Positions 15,001 through 27,000 of a DNA stretch of 64,000 nucleotides are shown here, piece by piece. The DNA is from Eublepharis macularius (Eukaryota > Chordata > Lepidosauria > Squamata > Eublepharidae): positions 14,094,001 through 14,158,000 of the forward strand of contig NC_072801.1 of the NCBI RefSeq assembly GCF_028583425.1, given 5' to 3'. The position numbers and the translations under genes are program-made. The notes below the pieces were generated by a model. The model ran no database searches. It saw only the letters and a list, made by a program, of their open reading frames with translations, and had not been told where the DNA came from. Every line of letters starts with the position of its first letter. Position 1 is the first letter of the stretch.

Positions 15001-18000
15001 TCAATGTGCTTGAACTAAGGGCCATTCGTTTCGCACTTGTGTCTCTTACAGCACTGCTGAGAAATCGTCATGTCTTGGTGCAGACGGACAACACGACTGC
15101 CATGTACTACGTGAATCAGCAGGGGGGCACAGTGTCCATGGCCCTGTGCCGGGAAGCCACACTCACTTGGCAGTGGGCTATCAAGAACGGCGTGTCGCTC
15201 CGTGCTATACACGTGGCTGGGTCAGACAATGCCCGGGCAGATGCCCTCAGCAGGGCCCCGTTACTAGACCACGAGTGGGAACTGAACGGAGAGTGCGTTG
15301 GGCCGATCTTCCGGATGTGGGGTCATCCAGTGATAGACGTGTTCGCCACTGCGGCGACCACCAAGGCCCACACGTTCTGTTCCAGGGCAGGGAGCGACCC
15401 CCTCTCTATTGGGGATGCCTTCCAGTTTACGTGGACGCAGGGCTTGCACTACATGTTTCCTCCATTCCCCTTGATTCCCAGGGTCCTGTGCAAGATAGAG
15501 GAGGACGGGACGGACTGCATCCTGGTGGCCCCCTTCTGGCCACGGCAGGTTTGGTTCCCGAAGCTCCTGCGGATGTCCCAACGGACATATGTCAGTCTGC
15601 CCCCTCGGCAAGACCTTCTCCTGAACGGGAGCCTGGTCCACCACGATCCCAGGAAGCTGCACCTAACGGCTTGGCGGATCGTTCCTCCCCGATAGGCTTT
15701 ACTGACGAGGTACAGAGGGTCCTCCTGAATGCTCGTCGGCCATCCACTAGGCGCGCTTATGCGGCCAAGTGGCGCAGGTTTGAGCTCTGGGCACTTGCCA
15801 GAGGAGTGGTGCCTGACAACAGTCCCTTGGGGGTTGTGTTCGAGTATTTGTGCCACTTGCGTGGCCTGGGCTTGAAGGCTTCCTCCCTCAAGGTCCACCT
15901 GGCAGCGATTTCAGCTGCTCACACCCGAGTTGAGGGTGCTACGGTGTTTTCTCACCCACAATCCCGCCAGTTCCTTAAGGGCATGTACAATCTTTACCCA
16001 CCTGTGTCGGCGCCAGTGCCTCAGTGGTCACTGTCTTTGGTGCTCTCACGTCTCATGTTGCCTCCGTTTGAACCTATGGCTACATGCCCCTTGGATATGC
16101 TATCCTACAAGGTAGCATTCTTGGTGGCCGTCACGTCGGCTAGGAGGGTCAGTGAGCTGTCTGCACTGCGGTCTGACCCCCCTTTTCTTGTGTTTCATCC
16201 CAACAAGGTGGTCCTGCGTCCCTGCCTCGGGTTCCTGCCCAAGGTGGTGTCCGCCTTCCACCTCTCGCAGGATATCTCACTGCCTGCATTTTTTCCTCAA
16301 CCTTCCTCTAAGGGGGAAAAGGCCCTTCATTCCCTAGACTTGAAGAGGGCCCTAGCCTATTACCTGGATAGGACGAAGGAATTCCGCTCCTGTCCTCACC
16401 TGTTTGTATGTTTTGGGGCCAAGGACAAGGGTAACAGGGCTTCCTCACAGACCCTGTCTAGGTGGATTGTGACGGCCATTAGCAAGGCCTATTCCCTGGC
16501 AGGGGTGGCTTGCCCGCTCCATGTCAGAGCCCACTCCACGCGGTCCCAAGCATCCTCTTCGGCACTCCTCAGGGGGGTGCCCCTGGTTAACATTTGTAAA
16601 GCAGCCACATGGTCCTCTGCAGACACCTTTGTCAGGCATTACGCCGTTGATGTCAATGCGGAGCAGGATGTATCTGTGGCCAAGGCTGTCTTACACTCCC
16701 TTTTTTCCTGAGGGAGTTTTGGAATGACTTTCTTGGCGTACCTGCTGGGTACCCTTGGTGAAAGTGTGTATATATGTACCTGGGGGTGTGTATATATGTA
16801 AATATTGAATATTTATGTGTCCTTACACAGTTTTTTACATAGATGTATATATGCATATCTATTTATTGTTGTTCTTGTTTGTTCAATAAAATTGTGTTGG
16901 ACTTCACCCCCGCCTTCCTTATTGTGTGAAGCTTGGTACACTCCCATGTGTGGAGGCACAGAAGAACGAAGATGAAAACAGGGTTAACATACCTGTAACT
17001 TATGTTCATCGAGTTCTTCTGTGCTGACACACAACCCTCCCTCCTACCCCGCTGTGAACTCCAATGCACAATACTGTGATGGCTGTAACGGATATTGGTG
17101 TTTTTAAGGTGTTATGGCTGAAGTGTATTGGTCAAGCGGCGGCAAAGGAGAACTGAGGGAAGGGGCCGTTGGTCGCTGTAGGATCACGTGACCGTTTGGG
17201 CGGGAAAACGGTCGCTGAGGCGCGCGACAGACGGCCCCTTCGGAGCCTTGGAAGCTCTAGAAAATTCTCCGGCGGCTGGCCTGCGCCTGCGCAGTCCCCA
17301 TGTGTGTCAGCACAGAAGAACTCGATGAACATAAGTTACAGGTATGTTAACCCTGTTTTGTATTCTTTGCAACTGAAACTGTCGTGATCCCATTCCTCCT
17401 TTCCTCTTTCCCAGTTCCCAGTGCTCCAGGAAAACTTGGATGTCTATCTCGGACTACAACAGTTCATAGTAACGTCAGGGACAGGTAAGGGCAACATCTG
17501 TTGAGTGATGTCCAGTATACTCGGGGCTTTTTTTCTGGGGAAAGAGGTGGTGGAACTCAATGGGTTGCCCTGGGAGAAAATGGTCACATGGCTGGTGGCC
17601 CCGCCCCTTGATCTCCAGACAGAGGGGAGTTTAGATTGCTACAGCGGCGCGGAGGGCAATCTAAACTCCCCTCTGTCTGGAGATCAGGGGGCGGGGCCAC
17701 CAGCCATGTGACTATTTTCAAGAGGTTCCGGAACTCCGTTCCCCCGCGTTCCTGCTGAAAAAAAGCCCTGCGTATACTCATGCTGCAGTCTCTGTTGTTC
17801 ATGAGGAGGGCTGTTGCCTCTTGTTTCTGTTACGACTTTTAACGAAGTGTTTCCTTTTGTCTATTGGCACTGGGAGGTAAGGGGAAAGAAGTAGGAAAAT
17901 CCAATCGCTCCATGGATGACTATTGAAATATTTCTACCCGGCCTTTCCTTTTAGTTCAGAACAGCTTACAAGTGCACTGCTAAGCAGGTCTACTCAGAAG

Positions 18001-21000
18001 CAAGTCCTGCGTTATTCATCAGCCTTAGATTTTAACCTTGGCTAAGTGGCTTTGGGGCTGCAGCTGAATCTCTTGACCCAAACCTTGGGCCTTGGTTTCT
18101 GAGATGCTATAGTTTCGCTGTCCTGTATATATGCAGGTTCTGAAAACAGTGCTGATAATTTTGGGCTTTGAGAACAGTGTCTGAACATACATGGAGTGTT
18201 TTTAGGGTTCGTGATGGCAGTAATTCTGAAGTAGATCAATGCTGTATGGATTGGATTTGTACTGGCACAAATACACCAAGTACGGAAACCTTGTGAAGGC
18301 ACATAAAAGACAAAAATGGCCAGCTTTTAACAGTCGCACTTTACCAGCGCCTCGTCTAGCATTCAGTGCCTGAACTGTGACCCGCAAGATGGCTAATGCA
18401 AAGCAAATGCATGTAACATGATTACAGCAAACGCTTCATTTCCTGGTAGGCGAGCTCTATAATTAGATTTCTCATTTGAGTGCTTGGTGTGTTACAAGGT
18501 TAGGGACTATGTATGAGCGTTGTATTTAAATTTTTATTAAGTATTTGAGGGATGTGTGTGTGGAACTGTTCCTTCAGATTGTAACAGTAGTCCTTTGTCC
18601 TCATCTGTAGACCCTATGAATCGCTTCTGCCTGGCTCTTTCCTTGTGTTTATGTTGAAAGGTTCATGCTGTCCTTTTCAGGTCACAGGCTGAACATTACT
18701 GCCGAGAATGACTGTCGGCGTCTCCACTGCTCTTTGCGAGATCTCAGCTCCTTGCTGCAGGCTGTGGGCCGCCTAGCCGAGTACTTCACCGGAGACATGT
18801 TTGCTGCCCGTTTCCAAGATGCTCTGACAGTAGTGGAGAGGTAGGCAGTGGGACACTCTGCTGAAATGTTCACAGAGCACGGGATGGGCATGTTCCTTGT
18901 GCCTTCCCCACTTCTGGCAGCTGTTGATGCATCAGTCCAAACTAGCATTTCTCCTTACAGAAAGTATCTTAAGGGAGCATGGGTTGGGCATGAGTCTGAG
19001 GCCAGCAGGGGCGTGGAGATGTTGCCATGGTACTTGGAAAAACTGGTAAGGCCTGAGGAACTGGGATGTACCGGAGATCCGTATTGCCTAGACCAGCTGC
19101 TGTCAGGTTATTTGTTGAGCCCTATCCACAGCTCTATTGTTTTCAAATATCTGCAATCCTTACCCTGTAGCATTGTTTGAAAGTTTATTGAAAGTCCCAG
19201 CTGTTGATTGTATTGTACTACGCTGTGTCTCATTGGGAAGGCAGGCTATAGATAGCATGAAATACCTGTTTTCATGCTTAACATGTATAGAGGGGATCTA
19301 TCTTAACATGGGTGGCTCAGTGATGGAGGCACCTGCTTTGCATGCACAGGGTCACAGATTCAATCCAATTAAATGAGCTCAGGGAAGCACCATGCAGGGT
19401 GACCGGAACTCGATGAATCCGTGGTCTGACTCGGTCTGAGGCACGTTGTTATGGCCATGATGCCCTCCTTCCCCTTTTTCATTGCACTTCCCCACCGCCA
19501 CTTCTGATCTTGCTTCTTCCCCCAGGTTAGTCAAGGTAACCCTGTATGGGTCCCAGATCAAGCTGTACAACATTGAAACTGCTGTGCCATCTGTGCTCAA
19601 ACCTGACCTCATTGATGTGTAAGTATCGGCAGTCTTTTAAGCACAATGTCCAACTTCCGTGATGTTCTCGTATTGAAACTGGGAAGCACAGTGCAAATTC
19701 TTCATGGGCCTCTGTGGGGTCATTCTCCCTGCAGTCTCTATCACAAAGATCTCTTTCCTGGATGGGAAGGCAGCAGGGCCCAGAAATGTTTGTTTTGCCC
19801 TGGTCTCCATCTGCAAAACCAGTTGGTGTGTGCTGGTTAATTGTATCAGAGGGGAAGGAGTTAATGCCCCGATACATATTTCTCCAGCCTGCGATCGGCA
19901 GGACCCAGAGGACTGGCTCTGGCTTTCTGGTGTGGTTGGTGTGCTGTTTTCTCCCCAAGTGGGCTTCGCTCCTTGGCTCCTCTTCCTTCAGCCTCTGCTT
20001 GTGAAGCTCCTGTAACAGCAGCTTCACCAGTGGCCCGCTTAGCAAAAATAGACCATTGTTTTCTTCTAAGGATTATGAGAGGTATGTCATTTTGCGGGTC
20101 CTGCAGGCCCAGACACAAGGATTGTTCTCCTCCCCTTTCCCCAAACTCTTCGCTCAGCAGCAGTGCGATTGCTGTCATAAGGCTGCTGTGGAGGAGAGAT
20201 CCGTCAGTGGCAGCCAGCCTCTGAATCCCCAGTGCTCAGAGACAACACTGGGGGAAAGCCTCGGCCTCTCTGCCCAGTTGTTTGCCCTCCAGGGTAGCTG
20301 CTTGGCTGCTGTGTGAAACAGGATGCAGGGACTGCTGGTTCTGATCCAGCAGGGCTCTTCTGAGGCCGCTGCAGCCACTCGGGTCTCTGTTATGCCTCAG
20401 CAGAGGGACTTGTAAAGGCTTCCTGAAGGCCCTGTGCTAACGCGGTGAAATAATTGTTTCCTTGTGATGAACCAAATGCGGCTTGTTTTTTCAGATTTCA
20501 TAAAGCAAGTACAGATTTGACGCAATCGGGGTATGTTTGCTTGGGGGTTGGGGAAGAAGTCTGGAGAAGAGTGTATCTGTTGAGCTCCGTAACCAGGTGC
20601 TCCTGTCTCAGTTATGGAGTGAGAATTGCACACCTTTGAGGGGCTAGAACTTCCCGACTAAAACAGGATTGTATTGTCGAAGGCTTTCACGGCCGGAGAC
20701 CGATGGTTGTTGGGGGTTTTCCGGGCTGTATTGCCGTGGTCTTGGCATTGTAGTTCCTGACGTTTCGCCAGCAGCTGTGGCTGGCATCTTCAGAGGTGTA
20801 GCACCAAAAGACAGAGATCTCTCAGTGTCACAGTGTGGAAAGGATGTAGGTCATTTGTATCTACTCAGGAGGGGTGGGGTTGAGCTGAGTCATTCTGTAA
20901 GAGTTTCCCAGGGTGTGGAATGCTAATGGCGGGAGGCTTCATTGTATCCTGAGGAGGTTCTTTTGCATATGGATTGGTGCTTGATGTGCTAATCTTCTCT

Positions 21001-24000
21001 GCAGGGCTATTGTCGGGTGTGGAGTGTTTTGTTGGCCTGGTGTTTTTCAGAACTGGAGCCCATGCTCTGTTCATTCTTAAGGTTTCTTCTTTCCTGTTGA
21101 AGTTTTGCTTATGCTTGTGAATTTCAATGGCTTCCCTGTGCAGTCTGACAAAGTAGTTGGAAGTGTTGTCCAGTATTTTGGTGTCCTGGAATAAGATACT
21201 GTGCCCTGTTTGAGTTAGGCTATGTTCAGCCACTGCTGATTTTTCAGGCTGTCCAAGTCTGCAGTGTCTGATTGTTTTTCACTCATTTCAAAAGTGTCTT
21301 GAGGCCAAGGCACAGAGAGGTGGTGGTTTATGCCCATCGAAGATCATGGCCAATGACAGCTTTCAGTATTTACTCAAAGTTCAGGCTGTGTATCAATCTG
21401 GTCTTTCTTTCCATGTCTCCCTGGTTTGGTCTCCCTAATTCGCTTTTCGTGTAGTGCTTTATCCGTATTGAATCGTTCCAACAGTGTTTCCTTTCTCCTT
21501 GCCACAACCGCGTGTGCCTTTTTGAAGGCTCGCTTCTACTCTACCCAGAAGATTGCTTTTCTCCCCAGGCATGCCCAGTCACTGGCTGCTCTGCAGGCGT
21601 ACTGCCACTGGCTGGCCCAGTTCTACGGCGAAGTTCATCGGCAGAATCAAGAGCAGTTCATCTCTCTCATCTCCACCTCCCTGGAAGCCATCACTCCACT
21701 CATCAGCTTCAAGGTACCAGCATCCAAATGGCCATCTTGTATTAAACACCAGCTTGTAGAGCAGCTCTGAGATAGTCCACCGGCGGTCATTTGGTGCAGT
21801 AGCTCAAGCGCAGGGGGAGTAAAAGGATCTGTTGCCCCCTAGGTAACGCGGGGGGCGGGGGCAACGGGGGCAGCCTCGCCCGTGTTGCCAGAGGAACGCT
21901 GTTGGGTTTGTGTCAAAGCAAATGACAGCCTTGTGTGAAACAGTCAGCTACCTTTTTCTAAAAGGTGGGGCGACTTCAGATCGTTCTGCTCAAGAAATCT
22001 CTCTGCATTGGAGGCTTGAGAAGAGAGTTCAGAACGAGAGCGCAGGAGCCTTTCAGATTTCCATCCTGCTGCTCGTCCACCCCTCCTACAGAGACATGGA
22101 TGCGTTAGGATCCTTTAGGGGGGCTCCCAATCGGAAGGCTTCTTTCGCTGTTTCTTACCATCTTTCCTTGGCTGTTCATACTTGGGTTTTCCTGGGAGCT
22201 TTAAAAAACAAGCCGCCTGTAACCCTAGAGCAAAGGAGAATTCGTAGCTGGGTTCTCGGGTAGTTTCCTTGTTAGAAGAGCTTGGCTTCCCGTTCTGAAG
22301 GAGAGTTGCCTCATGGACTCAAAAAGAACACCTGTTGTTTGGGTGATGTTGTCTCTTCGGGCACCTCCCCTTTGGACCAAATCCCACGCCCTCCGGCGAT
22401 GGCACAGGGTGAACGCCTTTCTGTCCCCAGGTGCAAGAGAAGCTGCTGCTGTCAGCCTGCCACCTGCTGGTCTCCTTGGCCACTACAGTGAGGCCTGTGT
22501 TTCTGATCAGCATTCCAGCCATACAGAAAATGTTCAACAGGATCACAGAGAGTTCTGCACAGCGTCTTCCTGATAAGGTGAGCCAGCAGTCGTTTTGGGG
22601 TGCAGCAGCGCATTTGCCAGCCAGCATCTAATGGTTCTAGATTGCGGACAGGGCTATAATATGGAGTTTCATGGAAACAGAAGCTTTGGGGGGGGCTGTC
22701 TCTCTGCCCTTTGGGGGGCTGCTCTATGCAGTTAGGAGGTCCTGCTGGCCTTCATCAGTTGCACAGATCGGGACAAAAACCTTCTTGTTCTGCTAAATAA
22801 ATAAATCTGAACACTAGGAACAGAATCATCCTGATTAATTTAATTAGCAAGTGTGTCTTCCTCTAGAGAACATCACTGCCACTGGCGTGGCACAAAGCCC
22901 TCTGTGTTCATAACTGACCTTTGGAGGGGTGAGAGGCTCAGTCCAGAATATCCCAGTCCCAGTTGCTGTGCAGCCTTGTCAGAATCTGAATTACTTTGGC
23001 CACTCAGGGCCACATGTCCCTGCCTCCTCCTGCCCCAGAGAGATTCCCCATGAGCAGCCAGAGCCAGTTTGTTCCATATTTTTTCCTTCGCCTTTCGGAA
23101 CGCATCACCATAAAGAAATCTGTCTTTTGGAGCTGTCCCAACGGCAAATGGCGGGAGGATATTTGTTAACCCATAATTGAAAATTGGTGACTTTGAGGAT
23201 ATTCCTGACCTCTCAGATTACAGGCTTACACTAAATAGATGCAAAGCAGGGATGGGGGCGGGGGGAGTTATGAGGAGAATAAGGGCCGAAATATTCCTCT
23301 GCCTGTGCGCTTACCCTCCAAATCTCCTCTGCTCAATTGCTTTTCTCCTGGTTGCACTCTTTGACTGGACATAAGACCCTCTGGTTGAATGGGAGAGACA
23401 GATGAGAATGTGGGGTAGGGAAAGATTGGATATCCCCTTACTGCCCACCTTCCCGCACAACAGATTGCGCCACCCCCGTTTAGTCATCAGTCAGAGTCAT
23501 CTCCCTAGCATGGGGCTTGTGCCTTCCACTGCGGCTTGCGCTTCACTTCCTTGCTGTTTACAGCAGCTACACTGCAGTGGCGACACCAGTGGTTCAGAAC
23601 TGTCTGCTGCTAGCATCCTCCTGCCTGCTGCCAGAGTTCTTGCTGTCGCTTGCTTGACTTGTTCTGGTTCTCCCCCCAACCCTTAAAGCTCTTTTTGTGT
23701 GTCCCGTTTCATCTCACTTTCTGCAGGCTCAGATACTGGTCTGCAGGGCGCTGTCGAATATCCTGCTGCTACCATGGCCAAACCTCCCTGAGAGCGAACA
23801 GCAGTGGGCCATTCGCTCCACCAACCATGCCAGCCTGGTCTCGGCCCTCACCAGAAATTACCGCAGCTTGAAGTCCAGTGCCATCTTGCCACAGAGGAAA
23901 GTACAGCAGGATGATAGTAAGTCTACCATGACACACATCTTACGTCTCCTAAGTGGCTTTGCTTATGGGCATGGGTACACCGCTTGCAAGGGAGGTATAG

Positions 24001-27000
24001 ACAGTGCGGTCACTCATGCAGGTGGCAGGCACTAGAGTGTATATTTGTGTCATTTCCCTTGACCCTGTAACTGTTCTTTCATGACTTTCCTCTCCACTAA
24101 CCAACCTGTGTGTGATAATGGCTTTAACATTTTCAACCTTGCAGCCAAGATGGTGATCCATCAGACGCTTAGTGTCTTGGAAGACATCGTGGAGAGTATC
24201 TCTGGAGAAGCCACCAAGTCCCGCCAGATCTGCTACCAGTCGCTGCAGGAGTCCGTGCAGGTCTCGCTAGCTCTCTTCCCTGCCTTCATTCATCAGTCAG
24301 GTATAACCACATGGCCACCCTTGCTGTTCTGAGTAGTTCAGTGACCCTGCTCTGGGGTGCTGATAGGGTTAAAGTCTACAGGCAAGGTTCAAACATAATG
24401 GCACTTTGTAGCATGCTGTTGCGTGAGTGATTCTACGCAATCCTTGCACCCCCTGCTGCTCTAGCTTCCAGCCAGCTAATCAGTCAGATTTGCCCTGTTT
24501 AGACAAGCCATCGTTTGTTAAATTCAGCCTGGTAAGATGTGGGTTGCTTTCCCCCAGGAAATAGAGGTTCTAAAACAATGGGTTGCAGTCCCACTTCTTG
24601 GGAAGACCAAACCACAGTTTACCACATGAGCTTTAACGGCAACCCATGGTGTGCTGCAAACCAAGAAATAAATTACTCTCTTTCTGTGTGAGAGGGGAGG
24701 AGAGAGTGTGCTAGCCCCTCAGCGTTCCTCCCCCCGTCTCATTCATACAGCAAAGAAATCCTGGCTTGCTGTTACATTAAAGCATGGCTCCAACACAGGG
24801 TAGTGCTAACACAGTGATTTCGGTTTGCAGCTCAGCTTTGCCAATCCTTGCACTTGGCCATATACATTTCCAGAGTCGACAGGACCTCCATAATGCTTGC
24901 AGAAACAGAGCTTATTAGATGCAACTCTCGATTGAGATTGCAAACCCATGTCTGTACATGTTGATGCAAGCCCCCTGGAACTTGGCAGGGATTGCTTCTG
25001 TTTCTAGGATTGTGTGTTGTGTGCGTGTTTGAAATGAATGGGATCTGAAGGGGGAGTAACATCTTGAGGGTCTGGTAAAAGAGGACTTCGTTTTCCCCTT
25101 TTGTCCTGCTTTGCCACAGGGGGCCGCTGGATTCTGATATAAACGGTTTCAGGAATGAATCCAGCATCTTACCAAGGGGCTGAGCATGTCCTCATGCTGT
25201 GACACGGTTCAGAGGCCTGTCAGCAGCCACTTATCAGTCAATTTCTGGCTCCTGCTGGGAGAGGAGAGCTAAGATGTCAGTGGCAGCATTCGCTGTGTCA
25301 GGAGAGGGCGGGGGGTGGTTAACTGATGTAAACCTCAGCATCAGATAGCAACCGAGCTTTGCTGGGATTGGTAACACTTTCCTTCCGGCTCTTCCTCCTC
25401 CTCCTCTCAGATGTGACGGACAAGATGCTGAGCTTCTTCCTCACCCTCTTCCAAGGGCTGCGGGTGCAGATGGGCGTGCCTTTCACTGAGCAGGTCATCC
25501 AGACGTTCCTCAACATGTTTACCAGGTACCCACCTTTGCCCGCCGTTGTCTGAAATGTGCCTGCTTGGGATGTATCCTAGAAAACGGGTCACGATGGTGC
25601 TGTCCCAACGGAGCTTAGCAAAAACTTGGCATCCTATCCTGAATCACTTGAGTTTTGTTTATTGGCCTGAGTTGCAAGGGAGGAACCAATAATTACATTT
25701 AGTGCTTGGAAATAATTTCGAGCTTCCTGGACCCAGAACTTGCATTTTTTTTTAATGTGGGGCTCTCTTTGTTTCCTGGGAAGGCCCTTGACTTTGTGTA
25801 TTTGTGGTTGTGGCTTAGAGAGCAGCTGGCGGAGAGCATCCTCCATGATGGGAGCACTGGCTGCCGAGTGGTGGAAAAGTTCCTGAAGATACTCCAGGTG
25901 GTGGTGCAAGAGCCGGGCCAAGTGTTCAAGCCCTTCTTGCCCAGCATCATCTCACTCTCCATGGAGCAGGTCTACCCAATCGTGGCAGAGGTAAGGCCTT
26001 TCAGAACTCAGGTTGCCTGGATTGCAGAAGTCTGTAGAGCAGGAGTCTTCAGCCTTGTGAGACCTGGGACCCGCGGAGCTGCAAGCATGTGACATCAGAG
26101 CCACATGACAGGAAGGCAAGAGGGGCCATGGCTCAGAGGCGGAGCATTGGCTTTGCATGCAGAAGGCCCCAGGTTCAGTCCCCAGCATTTCTAGTGAAGA
26201 GGTAGTAGCTGGTGTGAGAGACTTCCACCCGAGATGCTGGAGAACCGCTGCCAGTCGGAGGAGACAATACTGCCCTCGATGGACTAAGGATCTTGACTCA
26301 GAAGAAGGCAGCTTCATGTATGTTCAGTTATGAACTCAAGGCAGGCTCTAGGGAGACAGAAAACAGAAGCTGTAACTTGGGAGGTGTACCACACTGGACA
26401 ACAAGCCAAGGGGCAGAGACATGGAGGAATCCCCTCCTCTACTTGGAGCCCTCACTGAGTTGTTCTAAATGCACTTGTTGCTTGTTAGTGTGCACACAAA
26501 GAGAGATGGGGGGGCGTGGCATCCTGGCTCTCCATGCAGGCACAGTAGCCATAGGTTGTTCCAAAAGGAAGAAAAAATGAGGGCTTGATAGGGGCTCTTT
26601 GACCCAGTGTAGGGATGACTGCATGACCGCGCTGACGCTCCTGAGGCTTGAAGGCCTTTACTGTACTGGAAGAGGGAAGGCAGAATTAAAATTGTATGTA
26701 TTTATGTAGCCATGACATACTCGGCAGCAATCAGTTTTCTAAAAGGGCAGCACTTAAAATGTGCCTGGTGCATATCTACCCCCTTAGTTATTGCTTTGTA
26801 CTTCTGCCCTATCACAAAGCTTATTTTGGTGAGAGAATCTCTCTGGCTATCTGCTGTCCTCGGCTGTGTCAGTGGCGGAGATTGGTTGAGGCAGTTGTGC
26901 TGACATACAGGTGCCCTTTTCCTGTCTTCCCAAGCGATCCTCCCCAGATGTGAAAGCGGAGCTCTTCGAGCTGCTCTTCCGGGTCCTTCATCACAACTGG

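Larger units (their letters stand above)
11259..17357 (+). mobile_element. DIRS-type tyrosine-recombinase retrotransposon, whole-looking
   Basis: About 6.1 kb, sense to XPO6, in intron 9. Parts in order: left inverted end 11259-11458, gag-like frame 11643-13802, RT/RNase H frame 13977-15695, tyrosine-recombinase frame ending at 16711 and overlapping the RT frame, AATAAA at 16885-16890, internal complementary region 16943-17033, right inverted end 17132-17357. The internal region is complementary to the outer parts of both ends, as in DIRS1, where it is thought to serve completion of a circular intermediate. No target duplication is seen; the flanks share only TT. It looks whole, with no obvious breaks, and the inverted ends are nearly identical over most of their length, so it is probably young. 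DIRS elements are known from lizards. Confidence 0.92.

Noticed and set aside
24440-24830. Repeat family in XPO6 intron 16 with CAACCCATGG and AACCACAG words
   Set aside because: I could not match it to another copy in the window or to a family I know.
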